This document shows, piece after piece, positions 14,157-25,835 of a stretch of 64,000 nucleotides of DNA. Position numbers and translations under genes: made by a program. The first letter of the stretch is position 1; every line of letters starts with the position of its first letter. Source of the stretch: Rallus limicola (lineage: Eukaryota; Chordata; Aves; Gruiformes; Rallidae); assembly GCA_022605955.1 (NCBI GenBank), contig JAKCOZ010000039.1:6071501-6135500 (forward strand), written 5' to 3'. The notes beneath the pieces are model-generated. The model saw nothing but the letters and a program-made list of their open reading frames with translations, did not search any database and had not been told where the DNA came from.

Positions 14157-14246
14157 CTCCACGTCGCGGCCCTTGTTCTTGAAGCTCTTGATGCGGTGGT
14201 TCTCCAGGCCGGCGGCAGCGGCGGCGGCGGCGGCGTTCTCAGCCAT
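14157..14246 (-). CDS. KPNA3: Importin subunit alpha-4 (karyopherin alpha 3), coding part of exon 1
   Basis: The minus strand reads ATG at 14246-14244 followed by 30 codons, then the splice donor GAG|GTAGGT at 14157/14156. The peptide starts MAEN, continues with eight Ala and one Gly, then LENHRIKSFKNKGRDVE. That last part is the start of the importin-beta-binding domain of KPNA3; the closest paralogue, KPNA4, differs here. Importin alpha recognises classical nuclear localisation signals and pairs with importin beta to carry cargo through the nuclear pore. From memory, the human protein has only Pro-Ser where this one has Ala8-Gly, so the bird protein is extended by about seven residues. Intron phase is 0, as expected. 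The armadillo repeats lie in later exons outside the window. Identification is firm; the lengthened alanine tract is seen directly. Confidence 0.95.
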
Positions 14247-14317
14247 GGCGGCGGCTCCCGGCGGCGGCTCCCAGCTCCTACGAGGCGGCTCCGGCGGCGG
14301 CTCCCGGCGGCTCGCGC

Positions 14318-14412
14318 GAGGGGAGGGCGGGGGGGGAGGAGAGGGGGGCGGGGGGAAGCGGGACGCTCCGTGACGAGAGGGAGCGGGGAAAGGGGGGGGT
14401 TGGGGGGGGGAG
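14318..14412 (+). other. G-run cluster with G-quadruplex potential
   Basis: The plus strand has repeated runs of 3 to 9 G separated by one to a few bases (for example 14327-14360 and 14390-14412), satisfying the usual four-run pattern several times. The G-rich strand is the template strand of KPNA3, next to its 5' UTR. Confidence 0.7.
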
Positions 14413-14467
14413 TTGAGAGCCGAGCGCGCGCGCCGTTGCTGAGTGACTGAGAGAGCGGCCGCGAGCG

Positions 14468-14475
14468 CACGTGAC
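14468..14475. promoter_or_regulatory. CACGTGAC element (E-box/CRE-like)
   Basis: A palindromic CACGTG core followed by AC, and then CGCGGG. It matches USF/MYC/TFE3-type E-boxes and overlaps a TGACGC half CRE. Only the motif is seen; occupancy is inference. Confidence 0.5.
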
Positions 14476-14608
14476 GCGGGCGGGCAGGCCCCGCCAATCG
14501 CCGCGCGGCCCTCCCGCCTCGCCTCGGCCGCCCCGCGATAACGACCGGAGGGCGGCCTCGCGGCGGCGGGTACTGCGCCGCCCGCCCTGCTCCGCGGCGG
14601 CCCCGCTC

Positions 14609-14630
14609 TGCATCCTGGGGGGTGTAGTCC
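14609..14630. promoter_or_regulatory. ZNF143/Staf-type promoter element
   Basis: The motif begins TGCATCCTGG and ends TGTAGTCC. This is close to the inverse of the ACTACA..TCCC..TGC consensus bound by ZNF143 (with THAP11/HCFC1) at many CpG-island promoters. It lies about 365 bp upstream of the KPNA3 start codon. Confidence 0.6.
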
Positions 14631-14950
14631 CGGCGTGAGGCGGCCTCGCACGTGGAGCGGGCGGGAGCGCGCCCTGCAGGGCGGGCGGGGACGCTACCGG
14701 ACCCGCGCCCCGGCCCGGATCTTCGCGCGTCCCGTCGGGGGGAAGTGGAGCTCCAGTTCAGTCCTGGGGCTCCGGGAGACACCGAGGGCGCCGGAGAGGG
14801 CCTGGCACGCGGTGTGCATCCCGTCCTCCATGACCTCGTGCCTCGGAGGGGGCCCGGTGCCCGACCTGCCCCGCTGGGATCAGCCCTGGCAGGGGAGCCA
14901 CGATGGGCTCGGGGCCGCCCCGGCCTGTAGGGAGCTCTCTCTAGCTCCTG

Positions 14951-15429
14951 TGACCTGGTTTTGCCCCAAAACTCACCTAGTGATGACCTCCCCGGCGTGG
15001 CGCACCCAGGTGTCTTGGGAGGTCTGTGCCGCACCTTCCTCAGCACCCAACAGCTGCATGTCACCCAGGAAATGCTGCACAAGGAGCACCTAGCAGTCCA
15101 TGTGTTTTGGGAAGCCCCGCAGCTCCTTCACTCCATGTCCTACAAGCCAGCTCTACCTGGAAGGTGAATCCAGGGCTTTGCCAACACGCTCTCCATTCCA
15201 CGTGTGCACACTGCAGCTGCATACACACAGGGGTGTTGGATCTACAAATGGGCTCTGCTGATCCATCACGTTGGCCCCAAACTGTCAAAATTATGGCAAC
15301 TGCCTCCCCTCCCATCCCCCTGAGTCATTAGTGCAGGTGGGTTGTATACATTGCAAACAGACCCAGGACGTTGAGGTCAATAGCAGACAGCAGGCTGGGT
15401 TTTGGTGGACAGCTGGATGAATGTGAGCT
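14951..15429. other. Intergenic sequence, nothing recognised
   Basis: Composition falls back to average beyond the CpG island. Short open frames on both strands have no family signature. No repeat family recognised until the CR1 copy that follows. Confidence 0.6.
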
Positions 15430-16046
15430 GACAGTGTGCCCAGGTGGCCAAGGCAGCCAATGGCATCCTGGCTTGTATCAGGAAGTGTGGTCAACAGGAG
15501 CAGTGAGGTGATAGTTCCATTATACTCAGTGCTAGTGAGACTGTGCCTCAAGTACTGTGTTCAGTTTTGGGCCCGTCATTACAAGGACACTGAAATGCTG
15601 GATCACATCCAGAGGAGGGCAACGAAGCTGGTGAAGGGTTCCAACCACAAGTCCTATGAGGAGCGGCTGAGGGAGCTGAGGCTTTTTAGTCTTGAGAAAA
15701 AGAGGCTGAGGGGAAACCTTGTTGCTCTCTACAACTACCTGACAGGAGGGTGTAGACAGGTGGGGGTCAATTTCTTCTCTCAGGTAACAAGCGATAGGAT
15801 GAGAGGAAATGGTTTCAAATTGCACCAGGGGAGATTTAGGTTAGGTATCAGGAAGAATTTCTTTACTGAAAGGGTTGTCAGGCATTGGAACAGGCTGCCC
15901 AGGGAGGTGGTGGAGTCACCATCCCTGGAGGTGTTTAAAAGGCACGTAGATGTGCTTGGGGACATGGTCTAGAGGTGTACTAAACATGGTTAGGCTGTGG
16001 TTGGAATCGATCTTAAAGATCTCTTCCAACCTAAGTGATTCTATGG
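15430..16046 (+). mobile_element. CR1 LINE, 3' end (C-terminal reverse transcriptase ORF and 3' UTR)
   Basis: The plus strand carries the C-terminal part of CR1 ORF2. It is open for 178 codons at 15436-15972, with the characteristic stretches [27 protein letters not shown] and [18 protein letters not shown] short 3' UTR follows, ending in tctcttccaacctaagtgat and one ATTCTATG unit at 16036-16046. The copy is 5' truncated, as most CR1 copies are. The frame is still open over this part, so the copy is fairly young or fortunate, but it is not functional on its own. Confidence 0.92.
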
Positions 16047-19000
16047 TCACATCCAGGCTAGAAAAGAGGCTATGTAGGGATGGTGTAAGGCAATGGTAGA
16101 CAGTGGTAAGCAGTGATCTAACACCTTCTGTAAAGCACAGTGCTATTTATTTGGAAGAAAAGCATCCAAGAAAACCAAAATAAAAAATAACAAAAACATG
16201 TAATGTTCATATCTAGTTCACCCTACACCCTATCAGGTTCTGCAACCTATATATATATATAGCTATGTGTATATATATGTATATATATATATATATAAGT
16301 TTTTCATAGACCTCTTTCAGAGTCTCTCCCTCTAAATGACAGCTCGTTTCTTTAATTGCTTTCCCCCAGCCCTTCTTTCTATCATTCAAATGACTGTAAC
16401 TTGTAACTTGCAGTTTTGGCAAAGTAAGGCTTGCAGCCTGATGGAGATGAATTAAAATCTGGAAGACTAATGCTCTTCTTCATTGTCGTTCAGCTGTGTG
16501 CCAAATGTTCTTGTCTGAGGGATCAATGTAGTATTTCCATCCCTCTCCTATCCAAGTAGTTTCAGTTCCCTATGCAGAGTCCTCCGTGCTTTTTCCCAAT
16601 GGCTTTGTCTGGGTTTGCTGCACCACTCTGGATAGCAGTGGAAGAGAAGAAGCCAGGAGCAGGCAAAGCCCAAATGGCATGACTGATGTGACTGTTAAGA
16701 TCACTAATGTCTGTAATGGCTTCTAGGCTCTGACACTTGCTCTTTTGAAGGGAATTGGATCCAGCAGTCAGTCTCCAAGAGAGCTGCCAGAGCAGATTCA
16801 GAAGCTGAGAACTTTGTTTTGCTCACTTTGGAAGGTGGCCGTAGCTGCCAGCTGTGGCTTACTCAGGCCTGCTGGGACATCAGAGCAGTGCCAATCCAGT
16901 CCCTCCCAGGACAGGGTGTTGCAGTTATCCTCTGAAGGAGTTGCTCACCATTACCACAAACAGAAGAGTTTTGTTCAGCTCCATCCAGCATAATCTGTGA
17001 GGTGAAAGGAATGCATGCAAATAAAAAGTGGAGTGTCTCCAGACTGGGACAACCCAATTTACTGATCCCTAAATCTGTTCCCATTCCAACAGACAGCATT
17101 TAAGTGGCAATGCTGTGTCTTTCCCATTTTTTCCTATCCATGATATAAGCCTGTCAGAGTTTCTATAATGCATTTCATTAGTCTTAGTAGAGACACTCAG
17201 GAACTGAACACCTCTTAAGACAGAGCTACATGGGAGTTTGATGAGTTTTACTGCCTGAATAAAGCTTCTTGGTGGAGCTCTTGACTAGATAATTAAAACT
17301 TGCATGTATTCAGAAAGAAAACATTTTGATGTAGTTGAGCAAATGCTGCTTTTTGGCACTGTAATTAACAGACACTACGAAAATATAAGGAACGAGTAAT
17401 TTACTACTTTGAAAACCAAACAAACCATGTGGTTCAGGGTGGCTGTTTTTCCTAACCACATGAGCTTCATATCAATATGTTCTTGTCACTGAGCCCTGCA
17501 AGATACCTGTCAGGGCTGTGTACTCACCAATTGGACTTGCTGGCACTGAGCAGCCTCCCTGCACTCTCTTTCAGTCCTCTGGGACTGTCAGTCCCTGCCC
17601 TAGCAGCACTGCAATAGTGCCAGTCTCCAGCTTCACCACAGTCCTGGCCCTGATACACAGACTGATATCCTGGCCAGGCTGAAACAGGGTTCCTGAGTGG
17701 TGGGAAGGGGTGATGGGGAGGAAAAGGGGCTGATTAGGGCCAGTGAGGTCTGTGGGTGCCTCCAGTGCTCCGACAACATAAACTTCATAGCTTAAAGAGC
17801 TACAGTAAGGAAAGATCTTTCATAATTCAAAGATAGGGTACAATAACAGCTCTTCTAGGTGTCTCATTATTGAACAGGGTTGAGCTGTGCTTGTTTCTGG
17901 GATGACCTGTTTGCTTCAGCAGAACAAAATGAATCCAACGGGTGATATTGCCATATTTTGGGCAGTGCAAATGATCAGCTCAGCACCCCACCTACAGCTC
18001 CAGAGTCAGAGGCCACACACAGGCCACTCACCCCACAGTAGCTGGTCACTCACTCTTATGCAGTCAGTGATCTTGTCTATATTCACCACTCAATACGGCT
18101 ACAAGAAAACCAGTGTATCAAAGAAATGTAATGAACCTGAGTCATGCTCTTTCTGGCAGTCCCTCCAAGAGGATTGGAGAGATTTAGGCACAGTGCTTTA
18201 AGTCGCTACCTGTTGTCAGTCCCACCCTGCTAGTGGATTTTAGAAGGCGAGGCAGGAGAGGCAAATAAAACATGTGTCAGCTCCTCAGTCTCTATGTTCA
18301 CAGCCATAAGCAGCTGAAGCCAAGACCTGTGGGGCAGAGGAGGTGTGGATGCCTTCTGCTGCTCCCAGCAGAGGAGTGGGGCAGGTGGGGAAGTGTTATT
18401 GTCTTAAATCACTGCTGCTGATTTGGCTGTAGGCCACCTGTCAAGAACAGCCTGTAAAATCACGCAAGTTGTAATCACAAAGTGTGCAAGAACAGTTATC
18501 TAAGCCTTTAAATTGATGTAAACCATTCATGAGTCTCACATCTTCATTGCCCATCTCCAAATGGGACACCTAATCACCTCTGGCTTGATTTGCACAACAG
18601 CTGTAACCATGTAATGCCACTGGCGTGGCAGAACAGGAGGGAGCTTAGCCCTACAAAACTTGACACTATTCATAACGTGCTCCAACTCCCAGCAGACATT
18701 AACTTTCATGCCTTGCTTTCTTGTGTCTGTATGAGGCAGAATGACTGGTGCAGGCTCAGACATGCATGCAGCCAGGGTCCCTGCCCACATCATCTTCAGC
18801 AGTCCCCACCATACATTCAGCTCTCCAGCAACCGGCTGAGCAGCGTCTCACTGGGTGTTGCTTTCTGACAAAAAAAGGGTGAGTAACGCATAAACTAAGG
18901 CAAAGTCCTCTACAAGCAATGCCTTTGTCGCCCATTTCCCCTTAGGATACATGTATCACTTCAGTGAAATTATTAATGCACATTTGCAGTTCTCTCCATC

Positions 19001-20623
19001 ATTGGAGTAAAAATTTGTCTTCATAGGAAAAGAGTTACGTTCTTACCTCCTGGTAACTAAGGTTTAGTAATAAATGTGAGGTAAGTCCTTGTATAGGCTC
19101 CACTTTTGTCAAAGGCTGACATCAAATACTGTGGATGTTAAGGGGTAACTCGCACTCAGGTGACAAGATAGGTCCACAAAAGAGAAAATTGTGGAGAGTT
19201 GCTGCATACAAAGTTCCACACCCACATCAGGAAACCCCTAATCTGAAAGTGGTTGAAAGCTGGGAAAATATTGGGGGACACATGACAGTTTTTTCCTGCT
19301 CTTATTCTTTTCTTAAGACATCTCTTTACTGGTGATTGTTGAAGATGCAATACTGAGTAAGACAGTATTTTGATCTGACCCAGAATAGTCCTTATATTTA
19401 CACCAGAAAGTTAGTGCTAAGTGACAGCACAGTCACTGGCACTTTGCAAAAAAAAAAAAAAAAAGACATCTCCACTGGGTTGTGAGGAGGTGTGTGGACT
19501 GATACAGGGGGCAGGGAAATGGGGACCCTCCTCAATACATCTGTGCCAGGACCAATCCCAGACTGCTGCCCTTGCTGCTGGGAGAAGTTGCTTCTTGGGG
19601 GCAACACAAAGAGCTGGTGAAGGAGCTGGTGTGAGGCTGGTTTTGGAAGAACCAGTGAACAACCCAGGGTCAAGATTTATAAATGCCTTATTCTCTGCAA
19701 ATCAGGAACAGAGGCATTGATGGAGCAGCTGGCTGGTCTGCTAGCATTTCCAGAATCTGTGGGACATTGTTAGTGAAGGAGGAACTGTAAAATCTCTGGT
19801 TATTCATAGGTTCTCTGTGTTCAGTCTGTGCCAAATTGCCATCTCAGCAACTTTGTCCATTCTTTGACTGGGAGGAGCATTAAAGGAAGCTCCTCCTGGG
19901 ACAGAGCATCACTTTCCTCCTCCGCTACTCTCACAAGAAACCACCAAGTAAGTACACACTGGTTCCTCATTTTTTTCTGCTTCCCACTGTCAGGCAACTC
20001 CATGCCAGAAGGTGAGCTGGGGTTGAGGGTGACAGAAAGGTAGGGATGGGATAGGGGCTTCATGCACAAGGGCCTGCTGCCACGGTATCCGAGCAAGAAG
20101 AGCTGTGTTGTGTGGTGATAGCTGAGATCAGTCAAAAGGCCAAACACCAGACAAGACCATAGTGATGAGGCAGGTCACAGGCCACGTCAGAGTTCAGGCC
20201 GGTGAGTTATATGGCAAGGTATGGGGCTAGTTGCAATGTAGCTCATGCAGAGACCAAGGGCAAGGGCCCTGGCTTAAAAGCAGTTCCTGAGATAAGGGGA
20301 GTGACTCCCTGCCAAGGCTCCTCACAGCTTGTTCTCAAACAGCTCTTTGATTCAAGGCCAGGCAGCTGCTCTGACAAAGCTGGCCCTGGGCCCAGGCAGC
20401 CCAGGCCCCAGGAGGAGGGGGATGTGCTCAGGGCCCAGGCACCCACCAGGAGCTGAAGACATCCTTTTCTCCCAATGTCTGAGCTCCAGGCTGCTGCAGA
20501 ACCAGAGGGACAGAGGGAGACTTGCACCAGGGTCTGCACAGCTTTCCCAGATTTAAGGCAGATGGTGATCAGGAGCCAGAATACCATCCTGCCTAGAGCT
20601 TCAATCTAAGCAAAGCTCCTGAG
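16047..20623. other. Intergenic sequence with a TA microsatellite, no gene seen
   Basis: No exon with recognisable protein similarity and no recognised transposon in about 4.6 kb. It contains a TA/TG microsatellite at 16246-16298 and an A run at about 19449-19464. Open frames on both strands are short and unsupported. Confidence 0.55.
16246..16298. repeat. TA-rich microsatellite
   Basis: Tandem TA dinucleotides interrupted by TG steps over about 50 bases. Confidence 0.85.
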
Positions 20624-21225
20624 ATCATAGAAACATTAAGTTTGGAAAAGACCTCCAAGATAATCTAGTCCAACTGTCCCACTACCACCTCTATTACTAA
20701 CTAAACTGTGTCCCAAGTACCTCATCCAACCTTTCCTTGAACACCCTCAGGGACAGTGATTCCACCACCTCCCTGGGCAACCTGTTCCAATGCCTAACCA
20801 CTCTTTCTGAGAAGAAATTTCTCCTATTTTCTAACCTGAACCTCCCCTGGCACAACTTGCAGCCATTTCCTCTTGTCCTGTCAGTACTTATCTGTGAGAA
20901 GAGACTGACCCCCAGCTCATCACAACCTCCTTTTAGGTAGTTGTAGAGAGCAATAAAGTCTCCCCTGAACCTCCTCTTCTCCAGACTAACCAGTCTGGAA
21001 CCAGTTTTGTTGCCCTTCTCTGGACACACTCCAGGGCCTCAATGTCTTTCTTGTAGTGAGGGGCCCAAAACTGAACACAATATTTGAGGTGCAGCCTCAT
21101 CAGTGCTCAGCACAGAGGAACCTCCCTGGTCCTGCTGGCTACGCTATTCCTGATACAAGCCAGGATGCCGTTGGCTTTCTGGGCCACCTGGGCATACTTC
21201 TGGCTCATGTTCAGGTGAGTGTTAA
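20624..21225 (-). mobile_element. CR1 LINE 3' end, inverted
   Basis: The plus strand begins atcatagaaacattaagttt and continues through the CR1 3' UTR complement. The complement of CR1 ORF2 follows: the minus-strand frame at 20697-21029 reads [21 protein letters not shown] and [17 protein letters not shown]. The copy is 5' truncated at about 21225. It has the same reading order as the 15.4-kb copy but opposite orientation. Confidence 0.92.
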
Positions 21226-21424
21226 CCTGTGTGTTTGCAGAGCCATGGGTCCCCAGCTGATGGGTTCGCTATATTTACCAGTGGGAACAGCTCTTGGCAG
21301 TCTTTGCCATGGCCCATAGACTTCAGCACAGGCAGCTCGGAGATACACTGATTGAAGCCAGTCCCAGAGCTAACAAAGGCCAGGAGATCCCTGGCACAGA
21401 CTATGCTGTGCCTGAAGATTACAT

Positions 21425-22497
21425 AAAAGGGCTGCAGATGCTAGAAGCTTCTCCCATGTCCAATATAGCCAATGCCAGACTGCTCAAGACAGACCAATCA
21501 GTGTCAAGGCCAAGCAATGGTGGCAGCACCTGTGGGCTAACATAGTTAAGAGGGTGAACAAAACATGTTAGGCAAAAGCAGCCAGAAAGAGGAGTGAAAA
21601 CATGTGAAAGAAACAACTCTTCAGGCACCAAGGTCAGTGAAGAAGCAGAGGGAAGAGGTGCTCCAGGTGCTGCAGCAGAGATTCCCTTGCAGCCCGTGAA
21701 GAAGATCGTGGTGAGACAGGCTGTCCTGCTGCAACCCATGCAGGATGATAAGGAAGCAGAGACTTCCCTGTAGCCTGAGGAGAACCCCAAACTGGAGCAG
21801 GGGCATGCACCCAAAAAGACTGTGACCCCATAGGAAGCCCATGCTGAAGCACCCTCTTGGAAGGATCTGTGGTCCCATTGAGAGAGGAGCCCATGCTGAG
21901 GCAGGTTTGCTGGCTGGCCTGTGACCCCATGGGGGACCCACACTGGAACAATCTGGTCCTGAAGGTCTGCACCCCAGGGAAGGGACCCACACTGGGGCAG
22001 TTGGTGAAAAACTGCAGCTCTTGTGAAGGATTCACATTGGAGAAGTTGGTAGAGGACTCCCTCTCATGAGAGGAATGCCACCCTGGAGCAGGGAAAGAGT
22101 GTAAGGGGTCCTCCCCCTGAGGAGGAAGGAGCTACAGAGACAACCTGTGATGAACTGACCCCAACCCCCATTCCCCATTCCTTGTGTTGCTGGGCAAGGG
22201 GAGGAAGAGAAAATCCAGAGTAAAGTTAATCCCAGGAGGAAGGGAGGGGTGGGGGGAGGCATTTTAAGACATAACTTTTATTTCTCATTATCCAACTCTG
22301 ATTTGATTGGTAATAAATTAATGTCCCTGCTTCAAGTCTGTTTTGCCCATGAGGGTAATCGGTGAGGGATCTCTCCCTGCCCTTATCTCGACCCACGAGC
22401 CTTTAATTGTATTTTTGTCCCCCTGCCCAGCTGAGGATGGACAGTGATACAGTAACTTTGGGGGCACCTGACTTCCAGCCAGGGTCAACCCACCACA
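21425..22497 (+). mobile_element. LTR-A family solo LTR, copy A1 (5' end decayed)
   Basis: This aligns by eye with the other LTR-A copies from ctgctagaagcttcccc-type sequence near 21440. It passes through the internal gcagcccatg-type repeats (21680-21900) and the AATAAA-containing 3' part (ggtaataaattaatgtccc near 22310) to the shared terminus caacccaccaca at 22486-22497. The first hundred or so bases are missing or diverged. No coding internal retroviral region is attached, so it is a solo LTR. Confidence 0.8.
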
Positions 22498-25400
22498 CCA
22501 TCATAAAGCAAGATGACCTATTTCAGATTTTGGCTCATTTTAACAATACTTCTTTTTTTTTTTTTTCCTAAACAGAGTCACTGGTTGCTGCAGGACTTAC
22601 ACCTGCACTGAAGAAAGGGGGCATTTTTTTAGTGAAAGTATGTCAAAGAGACACCAAAGTATCTCCAGTGCTCACATCGTACCAGGTTATCAGGATCCTT
22701 CACTTGGATTTGATCTGATTTCACTAACTCAGATGAATAACTTTTTGCATAAGCAAAGACAAGTTAATGTGGATAACTATGGCAGGCAAGGCAGAGATTT
22801 ACTGAGATGGATTTAGGAGACTTCTCTTTCCCCCTGACCCTTCATTCCCAGCAGTGCAAGATGCATTTCCACGCTGTGTGCATGTTGTACAACCAGTGCC
22901 TCCCTACACCCACCCAGAGCAGGCTGTCTCCATCCCCAGTTAACGCAGCTCTGATTACAGCATCCTTAGAAAGGCGGATTTGCTTTCGTGTTCTCATACC
23001 CAAGCATTAACCTGCCCTGACATCGCTTCATCTCCCAGAGCTGACAGTGCAGCCTGAGATCCCGTCACTGCAGAGATTATGGAGAAGTAGACGCAGATTC
23101 CCAGAACTTCTGCAGAACAAGTTTTAGGTTCTTCTTGGGAATGAGTTGTTATTTGTTTGTTTGTTTAATATCTCCCTCTATATAATACCTCATCTTGCTG
23201 CAGAGATAAGGAAGTCAGAGATGTGGTGCTATGTCAGTCTGGAACAGGAGACACCTCCCTTTGTGTGCCTTGATGGAGGAAAATTCAAGAATAGTCACAT
23301 CTGGTACCAACGCTACATTACACTACAACTGGCTAATGCCACCATCTCCTGCTCACTCGAGGAGACGTTCTGCATATTTAAAGGCTGCAAATAATTATAC
23401 GCTTGGTAGGAAGCTGTTATGAGCAACATATAACGTTCTCCTTGTTTCATTAACTTCAATTTGTAAGAAGTCACCAAAGCGGCAAGCCCTCACGCTCGCA
23501 CACTGAAGCTGCTTTCACATGATTGTTGGCAGAAACGGCGATTTTATTTTAAAACCTCCTGTGATCTGATCTCAGGATCTATTTGGATCTTCAGTCCCCA
23601 TGGCAATAGCTTCTCAAATCCTGAAAATAACAATGTGCACAGCTATTTTGACTGACAAACCAGACACTGCACATGCGTAAAGCTGAGCATAGGGGTGCAT
23701 GCTCGCGGGAAGAGGGTTTCCTTTCCATCATGAACATAAGTGGCCGGGCGCACGTAGAGATCTGCTCTACTTGCTCAGCTGAGACAAGTGAGGGAATGCT
23801 ATTTTTTACACTGTCACTTTATAAAGCAGGTTGGTGTTCAACCTTTTAAGTGGCTTTCTGATGAGACCCGGTGTGGTTCATGTGCACCAGGATCTCATTA
23901 GGCATCGCTCTTCCCAGGGACACACCACTGAAACGGTGCCACGGGAGAGGAGAAGCAGGAAAATGGATCCTAACCTTGTTTTGTATATTCGTGTGTTCCC
24001 CCCTTGGACTGGAGTCGCTAATCAACATGGGAATCCTTATGAGTAGTTTTGGTTAAGAATAGGAATTTGTTTTCATCTTTGATGCTGCCTTGAGTGTTTG
24101 AAGACAATCTGAGATGAAGGAAGAATCCACTACACAGTCACTTTCTTTGCTCACTGCTCCCTGCTTCTCTGATGGACCTTGATTTGTGAGGGTGCTCCTG
24201 CAAATGCCTGGATGGACCTCTTCCTGCAGGCCACCAGGTATCACATGGACCTCATCTCCTGGTTGCTCAGATCTGCATCACTCCTGAAGCCTGCCCCCAG
24301 CCTGATCGCAGTGCAGCAGTGTCAGGGGCTGGTGAGCACTGAGTCCCATAGGAAGATGGGCACCACTTGCCATCAGTTCTTGCCTGATGGTTGGCACTCA
24401 GCTGCTGGCAGCTTACCCCAGGTTGTTGTGCAGAGGATATTGAGACAGCCGGACCTGTGTGAAGATTTAGTCACGGGGTCTGTAGCTGGTGCACTGACTC
24501 TGGAGGTAATAGCTGCTTTTTGGGAATGATAAAAAAAATGAAAGAAACAGAAGGGAAAGGAAAACTCTCACCTGTGGACAGCTGGGAAGAGAAGGAACAA
24601 GAGGTTCCCAGAGAACTGTCCTCTCCTGGACTCTGGCAGCATGGGTGCCCTCCCTGAGGACAGATTTCCCATGATAACTATATGGGGTGGTTTTTTTGTT
24701 AGTTTGTTGTTTTTTGGGTGGGGTTTTTTTTTGACCCCTTCAAACTCTCTATTGGTCATTCTTGCTGACAAAGCTGTTAGTGCTGGTGGGAGCACACACT
24801 GATGGGGCACACTGGTGGTTGCTGAAGCTTTGTGTGTGCATTTTGTCAGCTCTCCTAATGTAAGCTGAGAACAACAGCTGAGGAGTAGGAAGAGAAGTGG
24901 GAAAGGAAGGTGATTCTCATGCTGGTGGCCATCATTTCTCATGGGGCACCATCATATCAGGGCTTGCAGGTGCACAGACATGAGAATAAGACTAAAACAA
25001 TGTGAGTTGATAAGGGAAAACCACCACCCAGGGGCTAGAGAGAACACAGCAATATGGGGAGGAGACACAGAGCAGTGAGGAGGCTGCAGACAGGAGCCCT
25101 TAATGTCACACAGGTTGGGGCACTTTAGTTTCTACACATGATAGAGCAAAGCCAGGGCATGGCTGAGAAGCACACAGAGAGCCCAGAGCTGGGAAACACT
25201 CCCAGTTGGAGCTGTACAGCTCTAAATTGTCTCTTTTTACTATCACAACCGGCAGAGCGGGTGACGACAGACGCTTGCTACAATGGCATCTCACCAGCTG
25301 CAAGCGAGCTTGCCTAAATGCAAGTGTCTTCGGCTCCTTGCTTGGCTCTGGCAGGCTGGCTGGCACAGGGGCACCCTGATGCATCCCCATGGGACTTGGC

Positions 25401-25835
25401 CGAGGCCCCACAGCTCACTGGCCAGTATGGGGCAATGCCAGGCACCACACTGAACTTGCCAGGGCCCTGCTGTTGGACATTGGGGTTTCGTCACCTCCAA
25501 ACCTGGCATGGGCTGTTTGGCAGCAGCATGGAGGCACTGCTGCAGCCGACTGCTGTTCCTGTCCCCAGCATCTGTGGGTGGATGCTGTCACCCCAGGGCA
25601 AGAACGTGTGACCCACTGGTGAAACAAACTCACTGACTGCTGTTTTCCAGCAGCGGGTGTTGAGCTGAGCCAGTCCTGAGGTTGGCTTTGTCTTCAGGGT
25701 GAGTTCAAGAGGGATCTTCCAGATTTTCTCATCAGTGCAGGGAAAAAGGGAAAGTAAAGGACAAAGCAAGAGGAGAAAAAAGCAAGGGAAGGAGAAAGCA
25801 AAAGAAAGAGGCAGAGAGAAGAAAAGGCAGGAAAA
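22498..25835. other. Intergenic sequence, no gene or repeat family recognised
   Basis: About 3.3 kb with only short homopolymers (T run near 22553-22566) and short unsupported open frames. I see nothing I can assign. Confidence 0.5.

Larger units (their letters stand above)
14247..14640 (-). promoter_or_regulatory. KPNA3: KPNA3 5' UTR and core promoter region
   Basis: GC-rich sequence directly upstream of the KPNA3 start codon, with no TATA box. It contains a ZNF143/Staf-like element (14609-14630), a CACGTGAC element (14468-14475), a CCAAT box in plus orientation (14494-14498) and G-rich runs (14318-14412). These are common in housekeeping CpG-island promoters. The transcription start cannot be placed from sequence alone; somewhere between about 14400 and 14600 is plausible. 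Confidence 0.7.
13380..14950. promoter_or_regulatory. KPNA3: CpG island over the KPNA3 5' end
   Basis: Base composition changes sharply here from AT-rich intron to very GC-rich sequence dense in CG dinucleotides, including many gcggcg, ccgccg and NotI/SacII-like stretches. It covers KPNA3 exon 1, its promoter and the start of intron 1. Long open frames on both strands result from the GC-richness and look like shadows: they are Pro/Arg/Ala/Gly-rich, with no domain. A CpG island at this position is normal for a ubiquitously expressed importin gene. It may initiate transcription in both directions, but I see no convincing plus-strand exon. Confidence 0.9.

Noticed and set aside
13446..15082. Open frames of 100 to 300 codons on both strands of the CpG island
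   Set aside because: They overlap in several frames, are dominated by Arg/Pro/Ala/Gly, cross the real KPNA3 exon 1 and have no domain. They follow from GC-rich sequence with few stop codons.
19449..19464. A run as the tail of a processed pseudogene or SINE
   Set aside because: No recognisable gene or SINE body precedes it and no target-site duplication is visible.
21419..22069. Overlapping minus-strand frames with repeated HGLQ/GCR-type peptides, recurring near 31 kb, 47 kb and 55 kb
   Set aside because: They recur in each LTR-A copy because of the internal repeats of the LTR. They differ in frame and length between copies and are not a protein family.
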